A stretch of 64,000 nt of DNA from Bacteroidia bacterium (GTDB lineage: Bacteria; Bacteroidota; Bacteroidia; B-17B0; Aurantibacillaceae), in assembly GCA_016787445.1 (NCBI GenBank), contig JAEUTQ010000024.1, positions 27,173 to 91,172 on the forward strand. The letters are read 5' to 3'. Each line of letters starts with the position of its first letter. The stretch's first letter is position 1. Under the pieces are notes generated by a model. It saw nothing but the letters and a program-made list of their open reading frames with translations. It did no database searches and was not told where the DNA came from. Of the stretch, positions 15,628 to 24,200 are shown in pieces. A program made the position numbers and the translations under genes.

Positions 15628-18483
15628 ATGAAACGCATTAGTATTTTAATCCTCAGCATCCTTTTCTTAGGTTTTTATTCAAACAAAACTGTAGCCTGTC
15701 ACGGCTTACCTTTAGTAAATTACAGCTTTAACGTTGGCGCCACCGGCGTAACCGTTAACGGTAGTTCAAATGCAGCCACTTGTGGTTGCGGACCTTATTG
15801 GATGCAAGTTGAAGTTTCATGTTCGCCGGTATTTACTGGTAACATGCCAACCTGCTTAACAACTACATTAATAAACTGGAATGTAGCGAACGGAACAACT
15901 TATACAAGTTATCCTTATTACCAATCCTTACTTAATATTCCGGCTTATACCGGTCCGGCTTGGATGGATAATTGTGTTGTTGAACCTTATCATAGTGTTT
16001 TTATTCCATTCAATCAATTTTGTCCGGGCTCTACCATGTTTTTCAGGGCACGTGAAGTTATTGCAGGAGGTGGGCCGTCATTCGGACCATGGACTGCAGT
16101 TAGTCAGTTTGTAGTACCAGGAACATTATTAACTCCAACATGTACACCAAACTTAACACACACTCCTCCTACGACTCCTGGATCACCGGCATGCGTAGGA
16201 ACACCATTTGTATTAAACATTAATAATTTAAATTGCTTAACTACTTGCGGTGGAACTTTAGCGCCTTCTTGTGTGCCTACAACTACTGTATTCTATAAAT
16301 GGCGTTCTAACCCTGCTAACCCTTCTACTCCAACCATTACAAGCTTACCAACCTTAAACGTTCCGATTGTAAATACTACAACAACATTTTCAGTTTGGGC
16401 AATCGATTCATGTAGTGTACCGGGCGGTGCTTGCGCGAAGAAAAGTTTGTGTGTAAATACAAACACGGTTTGGCCTCTAACAACTACTATTTACATTAAT
16501 AATGTAACTGTTATGGCATCCTTTCCTGCTCCACCGAATCAATGTTTGAATGGAAATAATTTCTCTTTTAATGCTGTAACATCACCTGGTACCAGTTACA
16601 ATTGGAATTTTGGAGATGGAAATTTAGGAGCAGGAGCTTCAGTAAATCATTCTTATGCGGCACCTGGCACATACACGGTTTCACTTACTGCTTCTAATCC
16701 TGCAGCATGTGCACCAAATACAGTCACACAAGTTGTAACAGTTTATCCAATACCGGTAATTACAGCAGGTAACAGCGGTCCTGTATGTGCAGGATTACCT
16801 CTTAACTTAACTTCAAACGGTGCAGTTAATTACAGCTGGAGCGGTCCGGGTGGATTTAACTCAGCATTACAAAATCCAAGCATTGCTTCACCTGCAGTTA
16901 ATCAATCTGGAATTTATACTGTAACCGGAACAGATGCTAACGGTTGTGTAGGCACGGCAACTACCAATGTAGTAATTAATCCGGGTGCTCCATTAAATAT
17001 CAGCAATACCGGTCCTGTTTGTAGCGGAAACAATATTAGTATGTCAGTTAGCGGATCGAATACTTATACATGGAGCGGTCCCGGAAGTTTCACTTCTAAT
17101 CAAAGTACTGTTACATTTAATAATGCGGCAGCAAGTGTAAGCGGAATTTATACGGTTAATGCTACCAGTGCAGGAGGTTGTATAAGTACTGCAACTACAC
17201 AATTAGTAGTTAACCCTACTCCAACAGTTACTATTACTAATAGCGGTCCGGTATGTAACGGTAATACAGTTAATTTATCAGCGAATGGCGGCGGCACCTA
17301 CCAATGGAGTGGTCCTGGTGGATTTACTTCTACGCAAGCTAACATCACCATTAACAATGCGACTTCAAATAATGCGGGAGTATATACGGTAACCGTTACC
17401 AGCACGGAAGGATGTACAAGTGTTGCATCAACAACTGTTGTTGTATATCAAAAACCAAGCTGTAGTGTTACAGCAAGCTCACCGGTTTGTGTTGGTGATG
17501 AATTAAAATTCACAACAACTGAAAATTTAGCGAACACTTACAGCTGGTCAGGACCAAATGGATTTGTGTCGAATCAGAAAAATCCAAAAATTCCTGAATC
17601 AACTTTAAACAACAATGGTACTTATGTTTTAACTGTTACTTCCGACAAAGGTTGTACAGCTACAGCAAGTGTGAATGTGATTGTTAATCCATTACCTGAT
17701 GTAAATATCACTGCAAAAAATACCAGCGGATGTGCTCCTCTATGTAATGTAGGATTTACCGCAACTTCATCTTCTAACATTACCAAATATGAATGGAATT
17801 TAGGAAATGGTACGACGTCTTCTAACAGTAATATCAATGATGTTTGTTTCTACCAGAGCGGACCATACTCACCTGCAGTAACTGTAGTAGATAATAACGG
17901 TTGTAGAAATACAATGGCAACTAACGTACAAGTATTCCCTAAGCCGGTTGCAGATTATAAATACAGTCCGAACCCAATCAATATTTTGAATCCATTGGTA
18001 AACTTCACCGACATATCTTTCGGTGGCGATATTAATACTTGGTTCTGGGCAATTAATCCGGGTAATTATGGAACATTTGCACAGCAAAATCCTTCAGTAA
18101 CTTTCCAGGATACCGGTGTATATGCAGTACATTTAGTAGTAACTAATACAAATGGTTGTAAGGACACTGTATCAAAAGCTATTTATGTATATGAAGACTT
18201 TATGTTTTATGTTCCAAATGCGTTTACTCCGAACGGTGATGGACAAAACGATGAATTTAAACCAATCATCACCAATGTAAGCAACTACCACATGATTATT
18301 TTTGATCGTTGGGGCAAGGAAGTATTTTCAACTAGAGACTTAAACAAAGGTTGGGATGGAAATGTAAAGAGTAAGATTAATAATAACGCTCCTACCAAAC
18401 AAGAAGTGTATATCTGGCGAATAGAATTTAGCAGTAAAGGCAAAGGCGCGGTTCATACCGGACATGTCACACTGATTAAATAG
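15628..18483 (+). CDS. Large Ig-like/PKD surface protein with T9SS type B sorting domain
   Basis: A 951-residue secreted protein. After the signal peptide (residues 1-23, ending TVAC) comes a Cys-rich N-terminal domain of about 260 residues (CGCGPYWMQVEV, CLTTTLINWN, GPWTAVSQF). A PKD domain follows near 310-375 (YNWNFGDGNLGAGASVNHSY), then four or five Ig-like repeats (NYSWSGPGGFNSALQNPSI and similar), then two PKD-like domains. Residues 857-951 are the gliding-motility-type C-terminal domain (VPNAFTPNGDGQND, IFDRWGKEVF, KGWDG, TGHVTLIK). It is exported by the type IX system. The last 450 residues are paralogous to those of the protein at 3446-6751, but the N-terminal domain differs. Cys are frequent, which fits extracellular disulfides. 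Confidence 0.9.
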   Translation: MKRISILILSILFLGFYSNKTVACHGLPLVNYSFNVGATGVTVNGSSNAATCGCGPYWMQVEVSCSPVFTGNMPTCLTTTLINWNVANGTTYTSYPYYQSLLNIPAYTGPAWMDNCVVEPYHSVFIPFNQFCPGSTMFFRAREVIAGGGPSFGPWTAVSQFVVPGTLLTPTCTPNLTHTPPTTPGSPACVGTPFVLNINNLNCLTTCGGTLAPSCVPTTTVFYKWRSNPANPSTPTITSLPTLNVPIVNTTTTFSVWAIDSCSVPGGACAKKSLCVNTNTVWPLTTTIYINNVTVMASFPAPPNQCLNGNNFSFNAVTSPGTSYNWNFGDGNLGAGASVNHSYAAPGTYTVSLTASNPAACAPNTVTQVVTVYPIPVITAGNSGPVCAGLPLNLTSNGAVNYSWSGPGGFNSALQNPSIASPAVNQSGIYTVTGTDANGCVGTATTNVVINPGAPLNISNTGPVCSGNNISMSVSGSNTYTWSGPGSFTSNQSTVTFNNAAASVSGIYTVNATSAGGCISTATTQLVVNPTPTVTITNSGPVCNGNTVNLSANGGGTYQWSGPGGFTSTQANITINNATSNNAGVYTVTVTSTEGCTSVASTTVVVYQKPSCSVTASSPVCVGDELKFTTTENLANTYSWSGPNGFVSNQKNPKIPESTLNNNGTYVLTVTSDKGCTATASVNVIVNPLPDVNITAKNTSGCAPLCNVGFTATSSSNITKYEWNLGNGTTSSNSNINDVCFYQSGPYSPAVTVVDNNGCRNTMATNVQVFPKPVADYKYSPNPINILNPLVNFTDISFGGDINTWFWAINPGNYGTFAQQNPSVTFQDTGVYAVHLVVTNTNGCKDTVSKAIYVYEDFMFYVPNAFTPNGDGQNDEFKPIITNVSNYHMIIFDRWGKEVFSTRDLNKGWDGNVKSKINNNAPTKQEVYIWRIEFSSKGKGAVHTGHVTLIK

Positions 18484-18497
18484 TAAAACAGCAACGA

Positions 18498-18529
18498 AAA
18501 AAAAGCGGTTTTGTACCGCCTTTTTTTTT
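18498..18529 (+). terminator. Rho-independent terminator
   Basis: A GCGGT / ACCGC stem (18505-18519) is flanked by a run of seven A before and nine T after, giving a longer A-T extension of the stem. It begins 14 bases after the stop of the T9SS cargo gene. Confidence 0.85.
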
Positions 18530-18596
18530 GAATATACCCACTAGCGGGTATTCGCTGATTTTATAAAGCCGCTTATTTTTGTTAAAAGAATTTTTT

Positions 18597-18821
18597 ATGA
18601 AAAAAGTGAGCCTCATCATTTTATTGGCAGCAGGAATTGCTTTCACTTCTTGCCAAAAAGAATACGTTTGCGTTTGCACGTATACCGATTCCGGAGAAAA
18701 ATCGTACGGAGATAAAATGAAAGCCGGACCGTTTACCAAAGCGGCTACAGAGCAGGGTTGCGAGAACAATGATGAATTATCGGGTGGCGGATTAAAAGAC
18801 TGTCATTTGGAAGACGCTTAA
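18597..18821 (+). CDS. Small cysteine-rich lipoprotein
   Basis: A 74-residue protein with a lipoprotein signal peptide: MKKVSLIILLAAGIAFTSC, lipid attachment expected at Cys19. The ATG at 18597 begins this signal; an upstream TTG in frame adds only six residues. The mature part (QKEYVCVCTYTDSGEKSYGDKM, GCENNDELSGGGLKDCHLED) has four more Cys, which could form two disulfides. I recognise no family. Its stop overlaps by three bases the stop region of the convergent 2TM gene. Short lipoproteins of this kind with a CxC-T-Y motif are common in Bacteroidota, without a known role. Confidence 0.75.
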   Translation: MKKVSLIILLAAGIAFTSCQKEYVCVCTYTDSGEKSYGDKMKAGPFTKAATEQGCENNDELSGGGLKDCHLEDA

Positions 18822-19108
18822 GAATTTTTCTGTTCCTCGCGCTTCTTTAACTTTTGATATTCACGTTCAACAGCTCCAACACTATCGCCACGTAAATACG
18901 TACCTGCAAAATGCCAAAACAATCCAAAACCCCAGCCTAATGTTGGAAATATTGGCCACGGTAATCCATTATGGGTATCTTCTCCTTTTCCAAGAAACCA
19001 CATTCCCCAAAAAAATATATTTACTAAAATGTAGGTGATTAAATGATTTTTAAACCCTACGCGTTTTTTTGCTTCCTTCCAAAGCAACTTTTCTTTTTCT
19101 GTTTCCAT
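18818..19108 (-). CDS. 2TM domain protein
   Basis: A 96-residue protein of the 2TM family. A charged N-terminal segment (KEKLLWKEAKKRVGFKNHLITYILVN) leads into helix 1 (LVNIFFWGMWFL). A short loop with NGLPWPIFPTLGWGFGLFWHF leads into helix 2, followed by a charged C terminus (EREYQKLKKREE). The motif AxKRVxFKxHLxxYxxVN...WPxxxxxGWGxGLxxH is the family signature. In Bacteroidota this domain occurs alone beside small regulators or fused to LytTR-type kinases. Here it follows a winged-helix regulator gene by 3 bases. It is inner-membrane; function unknown. Confidence 0.88.
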   Translation of the reverse strand: METEKEKLLWKEAKKRVGFKNHLITYILVNIFFWGMWFLGKGEDTHNGLPWPIFPTLGWGFGLFWHFAGTYLRGDSVGAVEREYQKLKKREEQKNS

Positions 19109-19111
19109 TAT

Positions 19112-19402
19112 TTATTTTGATTTAGTTAAATACTGCTTAATGTTTTTTACATATTCATCAAAAGCGTGAATACCTGCTGATGTAATTCTGCAGTTTGTTT
19201 GCGGGTAATTATCTTTAAACTTTTTCTCCACTTCAATGTACCCCGCTTCCTTCAACTTTTGAATTTGCACACTTAAATTTCCGGCTGTAGAATTTGTTTG
19301 TTCTTTCAAATAAGTGAATTCAGCTTCCTTCACAGAAACCAACAAAGAAACAATTGCCAATCGTAATTGAGAATGCAATATGGGATCCAGATCTTTAAAC
19401 AT
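19112..19402 (-). CDS. Winged-helix transcriptional regulator
   Basis: A 96-residue DNA-binding protein. The sequence LDPILHSQLRLAIVSLLVSVKEAEFTYLKEQTNSTAGNLSVQIQKLKEAGYIEVEKKF is the form of the MarR/ArsR-like HTH_34 family: a conserved LdpxlHsxxRLaI start, then NxSxHlxkLexAGYIxxxK, and a wing with RIT. No sensor domain is present. The gene overlaps the upstream membrane protein gene by 8 bases and is followed by the 2TM gene after 3 bases, so the three form one unit. A membrane protein with a small regulator is a recurring pair in Bacteroidota; the signal is unknown. Confidence 0.88.
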   Translation of the reverse strand: MFKDLDPILHSQLRLAIVSLLVSVKEAEFTYLKEQTNSTAGNLSVQIQKLKEAGYIEVEKKFKDNYPQTNCRITSAGIHAFDEYVKNIKQYLTKSK

Positions 19403-19976
19403 TCTCTGATTTAAATTTTAATCTAAGTAAATGACCAGGTATTACGTAACTACTAATAATTGCAACTGCAATTACTAACAACAAATCGGTTTCGTTGCAG
19501 AATACAGAAACAACAGCGCAGGCAAATGAAAACAGACTCCCAATTTTCAATGGCTTAAAATCTAATATCCCTCCGGAAACGAATGTAGCTATACCGTATA
19601 GCAACATTAGAAAAAAGTAGGTTGATTTAACGCCGTGCAATCCGATAAAAATAATTGTAAGAAATAAAGCAATGCCGAAAGCAATCCATAAAGCGCTAAG
19701 GTAGGAATCAACATATGTTTTAACTTTTACTCTTTTGCTTTGACGAATTCCATACACGGCCGAAAATATTCCTCCAAAAGGCATTAAAGTAACCCAAACA
19801 TATTGACCCCACTCTATTTGTAACTTAATGCATACAAAATGAATTAAAGCTGATGCAGCCACAAGCCATCCCCAAAAAATTAAAAGGAAGCCATCATCCG
19901 CCAATTTATTTTTGGCCTTATTAATCATGTTATCAATAAGCGCAAGACTTTGTTCCGGAGTTAAATTATTTTCCAT
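19395..19976 (-). CDS. Multi-pass membrane protein of a regulator/2TM operon
   Basis: A 193-residue protein. The N terminus (NLTPEQSLALIDNMINKAKNKLADDG) is an amphipathic helix, followed by about five or six membrane helices (FLLIFWGWLVAASALIHFVC; YVWVTLMPFGGIFSAVYGI; ALWIAFGIALFLTIIFIGL; YFFLMLLYGIATFVSGGIL; LFSFACAVVSVFC; LLLVIAVAIISSYVIPG). The ending VIPGHLLRLKFKS places the tail in the cytoplasm. I know homologous proteins only as neighbours of small HTH_34 regulators. It is the first gene of a three-gene unit and likely senses or is controlled with the regulator. Substrate unknown. Confidence 0.75.
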   Translation of the reverse strand: MENNLTPEQSLALIDNMINKAKNKLADDGFLLIFWGWLVAASALIHFVCIKLQIEWGQYVWVTLMPFGGIFSAVYGIRQSKRVKVKTYVDSYLSALWIAFGIALFLTIIFIGLHGVKSTYFFLMLLYGIATFVSGGILDFKPLKIGSLFSFACAVVSVFCNETDLLLVIAVAIISSYVIPGHLLRLKFKSENV

Positions 19977-20084
19977 TATTTGATGTATTTAATTTGACTT
20001 CACAAACATAAAGTAGTTTATATTATAAACCAAATATATTTTACAAATAACTATTAATCAATAGTTTAAAATAATTTTATGTTT

Positions 20085-20726
20085 CTATTTTGGCAATTTT
20101 GATTTACAATCGGCGAGTTCGGTCTTCGCCATCGCTTCTCCCCAATCGGGCTCCGTATCATCTAACGGTTTAAAGGATTTGAATTTTTCCAATGATTTCT
20201 CATAGAATTTTAAAGCGAATTTTGGTCCGCCCCCCAATTTCGGCGGCGCATTCATCACTGTCTTAGCTTTAATTAAATAAGCGCGCGGATTATTCGAATT
20301 TAATGCAATGGCGCGCTCGGCATGTTTGTTTGCTAATGCTCCAAATTTAGTTTGACGTGTTGAAGGATCAACACCTATTTTTATTCCCGCACTCATTGAT
20401 AATAGCACATGTATTTCCGAATTGTTCGGACTTAACGAATCTAACTTTTTTAAATATAAATCGGCGCGACGACAATAATCATCTACTTCGGTAGTGCCGC
20501 TCTTAATAGCCATTAATAAATTGGCTAAAGATGCATAATACAAAGATTGTTTCAGTTTTTTCTCCTCCTTCACCATGCCTGTTAATCCCTGCTCAATACG
20601 TTGAAGCGAACTCATACTTTGTACGGTATCAAGTTCCTTTATCCATCTTTTAAACTGCTTATCGCTTTGGGAATAAGTAAGTAGTGCTGATAGAGAAAAA
20701 ACAAATATGAATATGCGTTTTATCAT
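20085..20726 (-). CDS. Secreted TPR-like protein of unknown function
   Basis: A 213-residue protein with a signal peptide (MIKRIFIFVFSLSALLTYSQ). The ATG at 20726 is used; the frame opens at a TTG six codons earlier that would put polar residues before the signal. The mature part is helical with TPR-like features (LYYASLANLLMAIKSG, ADLYLKKLDSLSPNNSEIHVLLSM, KHAERAIALNSNNPRAYLIKAKTVMNAPPKLGG). The segment with PPKLGGGPKFALKFYEKSLEKF resembles a motif in Bacteroidota periplasmic TPR proteins. No enzymatic motif. It is monocistronic, between uvrC and the membrane/regulator unit on the same strand. Confidence 0.75.
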   Translation of the reverse strand: MIKRIFIFVFSLSALLTYSQSDKQFKRWIKELDTVQSMSSLQRIEQGLTGMVKEEKKLKQSLYYASLANLLMAIKSGTTEVDDYCRRADLYLKKLDSLSPNNSEIHVLLSMSAGIKIGVDPSTRQTKFGALANKHAERAIALNSNNPRAYLIKAKTVMNAPPKLGGGPKFALKFYEKSLEKFKSFKPLDDTEPDWGEAMAKTELADCKSKLPK

Positions 20727-20809
20727 GGATAAATGCTTATACAAACATAAAATAGTTTAAGAGAAAAACCAGCGTTAATTTGTATCTGTTTGGTTTACAG
20801 AATGCAATT

Positions 20810-22612
20810 TTAGTTATGATAAAAATCCCAAACCAACTGCGCTTTTGCGGGTCCAATTACTGCTGCTAATTCCTCGAGAGAGGTTTCTTTTATTTGCTTC
20901 ACCGATTTAAATTCGTTCAATAATTTGAGTGCAGTTACTTCACTGATACCTTTTATTAAACTCAATTCAGTTTTAATAGTTTCGCGACTGCGTTTACTGC
21001 GGTGATGCGTGATACCAAAACGGTGCGCCTCATCACGTATATGTTGTATCACCCGTAATGTTTCACTTCGCTTATCCAAATATAAAGGGATAGAATCTCC
21101 CGGGAAATAAATTTCTTCTAAGCGTTTCGCAATTCCTATAACGGGAATTTTGCCATACAAACCCAGCTTTTGTAAACTGTTGACAGCCGCGCCTAATTGT
21201 CCTTTGCCTCCATCAATCACAATTAACTGCGGTAAAGGCAATCCTTCTTCCAATACGCGAGAGTAACGGCGGTAAATAACTTCTTCCATCGTTGCGAAAT
21301 CATCAGGACCTTCCACCGTTTTTACATTAAAATGGCGATACTCTTTTTTTGCCGGCTTACCGTCGATAAACACAGGCATTGCACTTACGGCAAAATTTCC
21401 TTGGATGTTAGAGTTATCGAATCCTTCAATACGACGAGGCTCTTCCTTCAGATGCAAATCCTTCATCATTTGTTGCATGATGCGCGTGGTGTGGCGCTCC
21501 GGATCAGTTAAAGCAATTTGCTTCTCACGCTCGCGTTTATGCGATAAGGCATTCTTTAAACATAAATCAAGTAAATGTTTTTTATCGCCAATTTTAGGAA
21601 CATAATATTTTGTATCCGGAAATTTAAACTCCGGTTCTTCCGCTACGATAATTTCTTTACTCTTGGAATTGAAACGCTGACGAATTTCGTTGATAGCGAA
21701 CACCAACATTTCTTCCGGCGTTTCATCCAATTGTTTTTTCAATTCCAATATCTGCGCCTGCACAATAGCGCCGTTGTAAATTTTGAAATAACTAACGTAG
21801 GAAATACTTTCTTCGTGAATAGCCGCGAACACATCAGTGTCTGTTACGCTAGGATGAACAATGGTTGATTTCCCTTGGTATTTTTCCAGCAAATCTATCT
21901 TCTGTTTCAGCTCCTCCGCTTTTTCAAATTCCAAATTATCAGAGAACGTTTGCATCTCCGCTTTTAAATCCTTCAAAGCAAAAGCAAAATCGCCTTTAAT
22001 AATTTTGCGGATTTGCTTCATGTTGTTATCATACTCCTCGAAGCTTTGCTTCCCCTCACACGGACCTTTGCATTTCCCGATATGATAATCCAAACACACT
22101 CTGAATTTTTTCTTAGCAATATTTTGTTCCGATAAATCATAACTGCAAGTACGTAATGGAAACAATTGCTTAATTAAATCCAACAGAGCATGCATCACCA
22201 AAACGGAAGGATATGGACCGAAATACTCTGATCCGTCTTTAATTTGTTTGCGCGTGTAGAATATACGAGGGAATCTCTCATTCTTAATGATAATCCACGG
22301 ATATGTTTTATCGTCACGCAGATTAACATTATAACGCGGTTTTAAATTCTTAATTAAATTATTCTCCAGCAACAATGCATCCAGCTCCGTGTTTACTTTC
22401 ACGGTTTTGATGTCGCTGATTTTTTTTACCAATAAACGTAAACGCGCGTTATCATGCTCTTTGGTAAAATAAGAACTCACCCGTTTTTTTAAACTCTTGG
22501 CTTTCCCCACATACAATAAAGCATTCTCCTTATCGTAATACTGATACACGCCCGGTGTTTCGGGTAAGGATTTAATAATGGATTGGATATGTTCAGAAAA
22601 ATCTTCTATCAC
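20810..22612 (-). CDS. uvrC: Excinuclease ABC subunit C
   Basis: A 600-residue DNA-repair nuclease that makes both incisions in nucleotide-excision repair with UvrA and UvrB. The GIY-YIG domain is N-terminal (GVYQYYD near 21 and LLYVGKAKSLKKRVSSYF at about 32-49, with the NLIKNLKPRYN stretch near 87-97). A Cys-containing segment (CLDYHIGKCKGPCEG) follows, then the UvrB-binding UVR motif at about 205-240 (NLEFEKAEELKQKIDLLEKY). The RNase H-like nuclease carries EGFDNSNIQG and VIDGGKGQL, with the catalytic aspartates. The C-terminal part is a helix-hairpin-helix domain (LIKGISEVTALKLLNEFKSV). Length is normal. The gene follows asnS, separated by a terminator, so it needs its own promoter. Confidence 0.97.
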   Translation of the reverse strand: MIEDFSEHIQSIIKSLPETPGVYQYYDKENALLYVGKAKSLKKRVSSYFTKEHDNARLRLLVKKISDIKTVKVNTELDALLLENNLIKNLKPRYNVNLRDDKTYPWIIIKNERFPRIFYTRKQIKDGSEYFGPYPSVLVMHALLDLIKQLFPLRTCSYDLSEQNIAKKKFRVCLDYHIGKCKGPCEGKQSFEEYDNNMKQIRKIIKGDFAFALKDLKAEMQTFSDNLEFEKAEELKQKIDLLEKYQGKSTIVHPSVTDTDVFAAIHEESISYVSYFKIYNGAIVQAQILELKKQLDETPEEMLVFAINEIRQRFNSKSKEIIVAEEPEFKFPDTKYYVPKIGDKKHLLDLCLKNALSHKREREKQIALTDPERHTTRIMQQMMKDLHLKEEPRRIEGFDNSNIQGNFAVSAMPVFIDGKPAKKEYRHFNVKTVEGPDDFATMEEVIYRRYSRVLEEGLPLPQLIVIDGGKGQLGAAVNSLQKLGLYGKIPVIGIAKRLEEIYFPGDSIPLYLDKRSETLRVIQHIRDEAHRFGITHHRSKRSRETIKTELSLIKGISEVTALKLLNEFKSVKQIKETSLEELAAVIGPAKAQLVWDFYHN

Positions 22613-22632
22613 TTCAATAAAGTTAAAACAAA

Positions 22633-22660
22633 AAAGGCAAAAACATTTGTTCTTGCCTTT
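22633..22660 (-). terminator. Rho-independent terminator of asnS
   Basis: A 12-bp stem with one mismatch (AAAGGCAAGAAC / GTTTTTGCCTTT on the minus strand) is followed by TTTGTTTT. It stands between the asnS stop (22669) and the uvrC start (22612). Confidence 0.85.
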
Positions 22661-22668
22661 CGTGTTTT

Positions 22669-24102
22669 TTAGAATTCACAATTCTTAGGAGTTCTCGGGA
22701 ACGGAATCACGTCGCGAATATTGGTCATGCCCGTTACGAATAAAACTAATCGCTCAAAACCTAAACCAAATCCGGCATGCGGACAAGATCCAAATCGTCT
22801 GGTGTCTAAATACCAACTTAATTCTTCTGCAGGAATGTTCATCTCCTTCATGCGTTGTTCTAACAATTCCAAACGCTCTTCACGCTGTGATCCTCCTACA
22901 ATCTCTCCGATACCCGGGAATAAAATATCCATGGCTCTTACCGTTTTTCCATCGTCGTTCTGACGCATGTAAAATGCTTTAATGTTTTTTGGATAGTCAG
23001 TTAAGATAACCGGTTTATTGAAATGCTTTTCTACCAAATAACGCTCATGCTCACTTTGTAAGTCAACTCCCCATTCGTTCACTAAATACTGGAATTTCTT
23101 TTTCTTGTTATGATTACTCTCTCTTAAAATAGAAATCGCTTCAGTATACGTTACACGCTCAAACTTATTGTTGATACAGAAATTTAATTTCTCCATCAAA
23201 TTCATTTCGCTGCGTTCGTTTTGCGGTTTTTGTTTTTCTTCGTCTAATAAACGTTGCGTTAAAAACTCAATGTCTTCTTTGTTATGCTCCAGCGCGTAAC
23301 GAATTACATAGTGTAATAGTTCTTCCGCAAGGTCCATATTGTCATTCAAATCATAAAAAGCCATTTCAGGCTCTATCATCCAGAACTCCGCAAGATGTCG
23401 CGCTGTATTTGAATTTTCCGCTCTGAAGGTGGGACCAAATGTATAAATATCTCCAAAAGCCATGGCGCCTAATTCACCCTCGAGCTGTCCGCTCACCGTT
23501 AGATTAGTTGACTTACCAAAAAAATCTTCTTTGTAATTTATCTCGCCTTGCTCATTACGCGGAATGTTATTCAAATCAAAATTTGTTACATGAAAAGTTT
23601 CGCCGGCACCTTCCGCGTCACTCGCTGTAATAATTGGTGTATGCAAATACAAAAATCCTTTATCGTTGAAAAACTTATGGATGGCATACGCTAAAGAATG
23701 ACGAATACGAAACACTGCGCCAAATGTATTGGTACGGAAACGTAAATGCGCAATCTCACGTAAAAATTCTAAACTATGTTTTTTTGGTTGCAACGGATAT
23801 TTTTCAGCATCGCTGTCACCAATGACTTCAACTGTTTTTGCAACTAACTCTACGGTTTGTCCTTTACCCTGAGACGGAATTAAAGTCCCAGTAGCCGCAA
23901 TAGCCGCACCGGTTGTAATACGTTTTAAAATTGTTTCCGGCGTATTATTAAAATCAACTACCACCTGTAAATTATTATTGGTTGAACCGTCATTCAACGC
24001 AATAAACTGATTGTTACGAAAGGTGCGCACCCAGCCTTTTACTGTTATTTCCTGATTTTGAGGACTTAACCCTAGGATTTCTTTGATTTTAACACGTGCC
24101 AT
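22669..24102 (-). CDS. asnS: Asparagine--tRNA ligase
   Basis: A 477-residue class IIb aminoacyl-tRNA synthetase that charges tRNA-Asn. An OB-fold anticodon-binding domain occupies about 1-110 ([23 protein letters not shown]). The catalytic core begins near 120 ([26 protein letters not shown]). Class II motif 2 is seen as [21 protein letters not shown], and motif 3 as [15 protein letters not shown] near the C terminus, followed by the usual [10 protein letters not shown] ending. Family length is about 465-480. The motifs NSNTxRHLxEF and the ending separate it from AspS and LysS. The next gene downstream, uvrC, lies behind a terminator; the lepA gene upstream is divergent. Confidence 0.97.
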   Translation of the reverse strand: MARVKIKEILGLSPQNQEITVKGWVRTFRNNQFIALNDGSTNNNLQVVVDFNNTPETILKRITTGAAIAATGTLIPSQGKGQTVELVAKTVEVIGDSDAEKYPLQPKKHSLEFLREIAHLRFRTNTFGAVFRIRHSLAYAIHKFFNDKGFLYLHTPIITASDAEGAGETFHVTNFDLNNIPRNEQGEINYKEDFFGKSTNLTVSGQLEGELGAMAFGDIYTFGPTFRAENSNTARHLAEFWMIEPEMAFYDLNDNMDLAEELLHYVIRYALEHNKEDIEFLTQRLLDEEKQKPQNERSEMNLMEKLNFCINNKFERVTYTEAISILRESNHNKKKKFQYLVNEWGVDLQSEHERYLVEKHFNKPVILTDYPKNIKAFYMRQNDDGKTVRAMDILFPGIGEIVGGSQREERLELLEQRMKEMNIPAEELSWYLDTRRFGSCPHAGFGLGFERLVLFVTGMTNIRDVIPFPRTPKNCEF

Positions 24103-24162
24103 ATTTTAAATTTTGGGTTACAAAGGTGCAAAATTTTTCGATAATATAAGGCACTTTATTTG

Positions 24163-24170
24163 TATATTTG
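24163..24170 (+). promoter_or_regulatory. Promoter -7 box of lepA
   Basis: TATATTTG matches the Bacteroidota -7 consensus TAnnTTTG exactly and stands 30 bases before the lepA ATG (24201). A weak -33 candidate, TTCG at 24137-24140, is 22 bases upstream. Confidence 0.55.
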
Positions 24171-24200
24171 CTCTCTTATTTTTTTGAGTTTAAGCACATT

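Noticed and set aside
24168..24200. TTG start 33 bases upstream of lepA ATG
   Set aside because: It overlaps the promoter -7 box and adds residues not found in EF4; ATG 24201 gives the family start.
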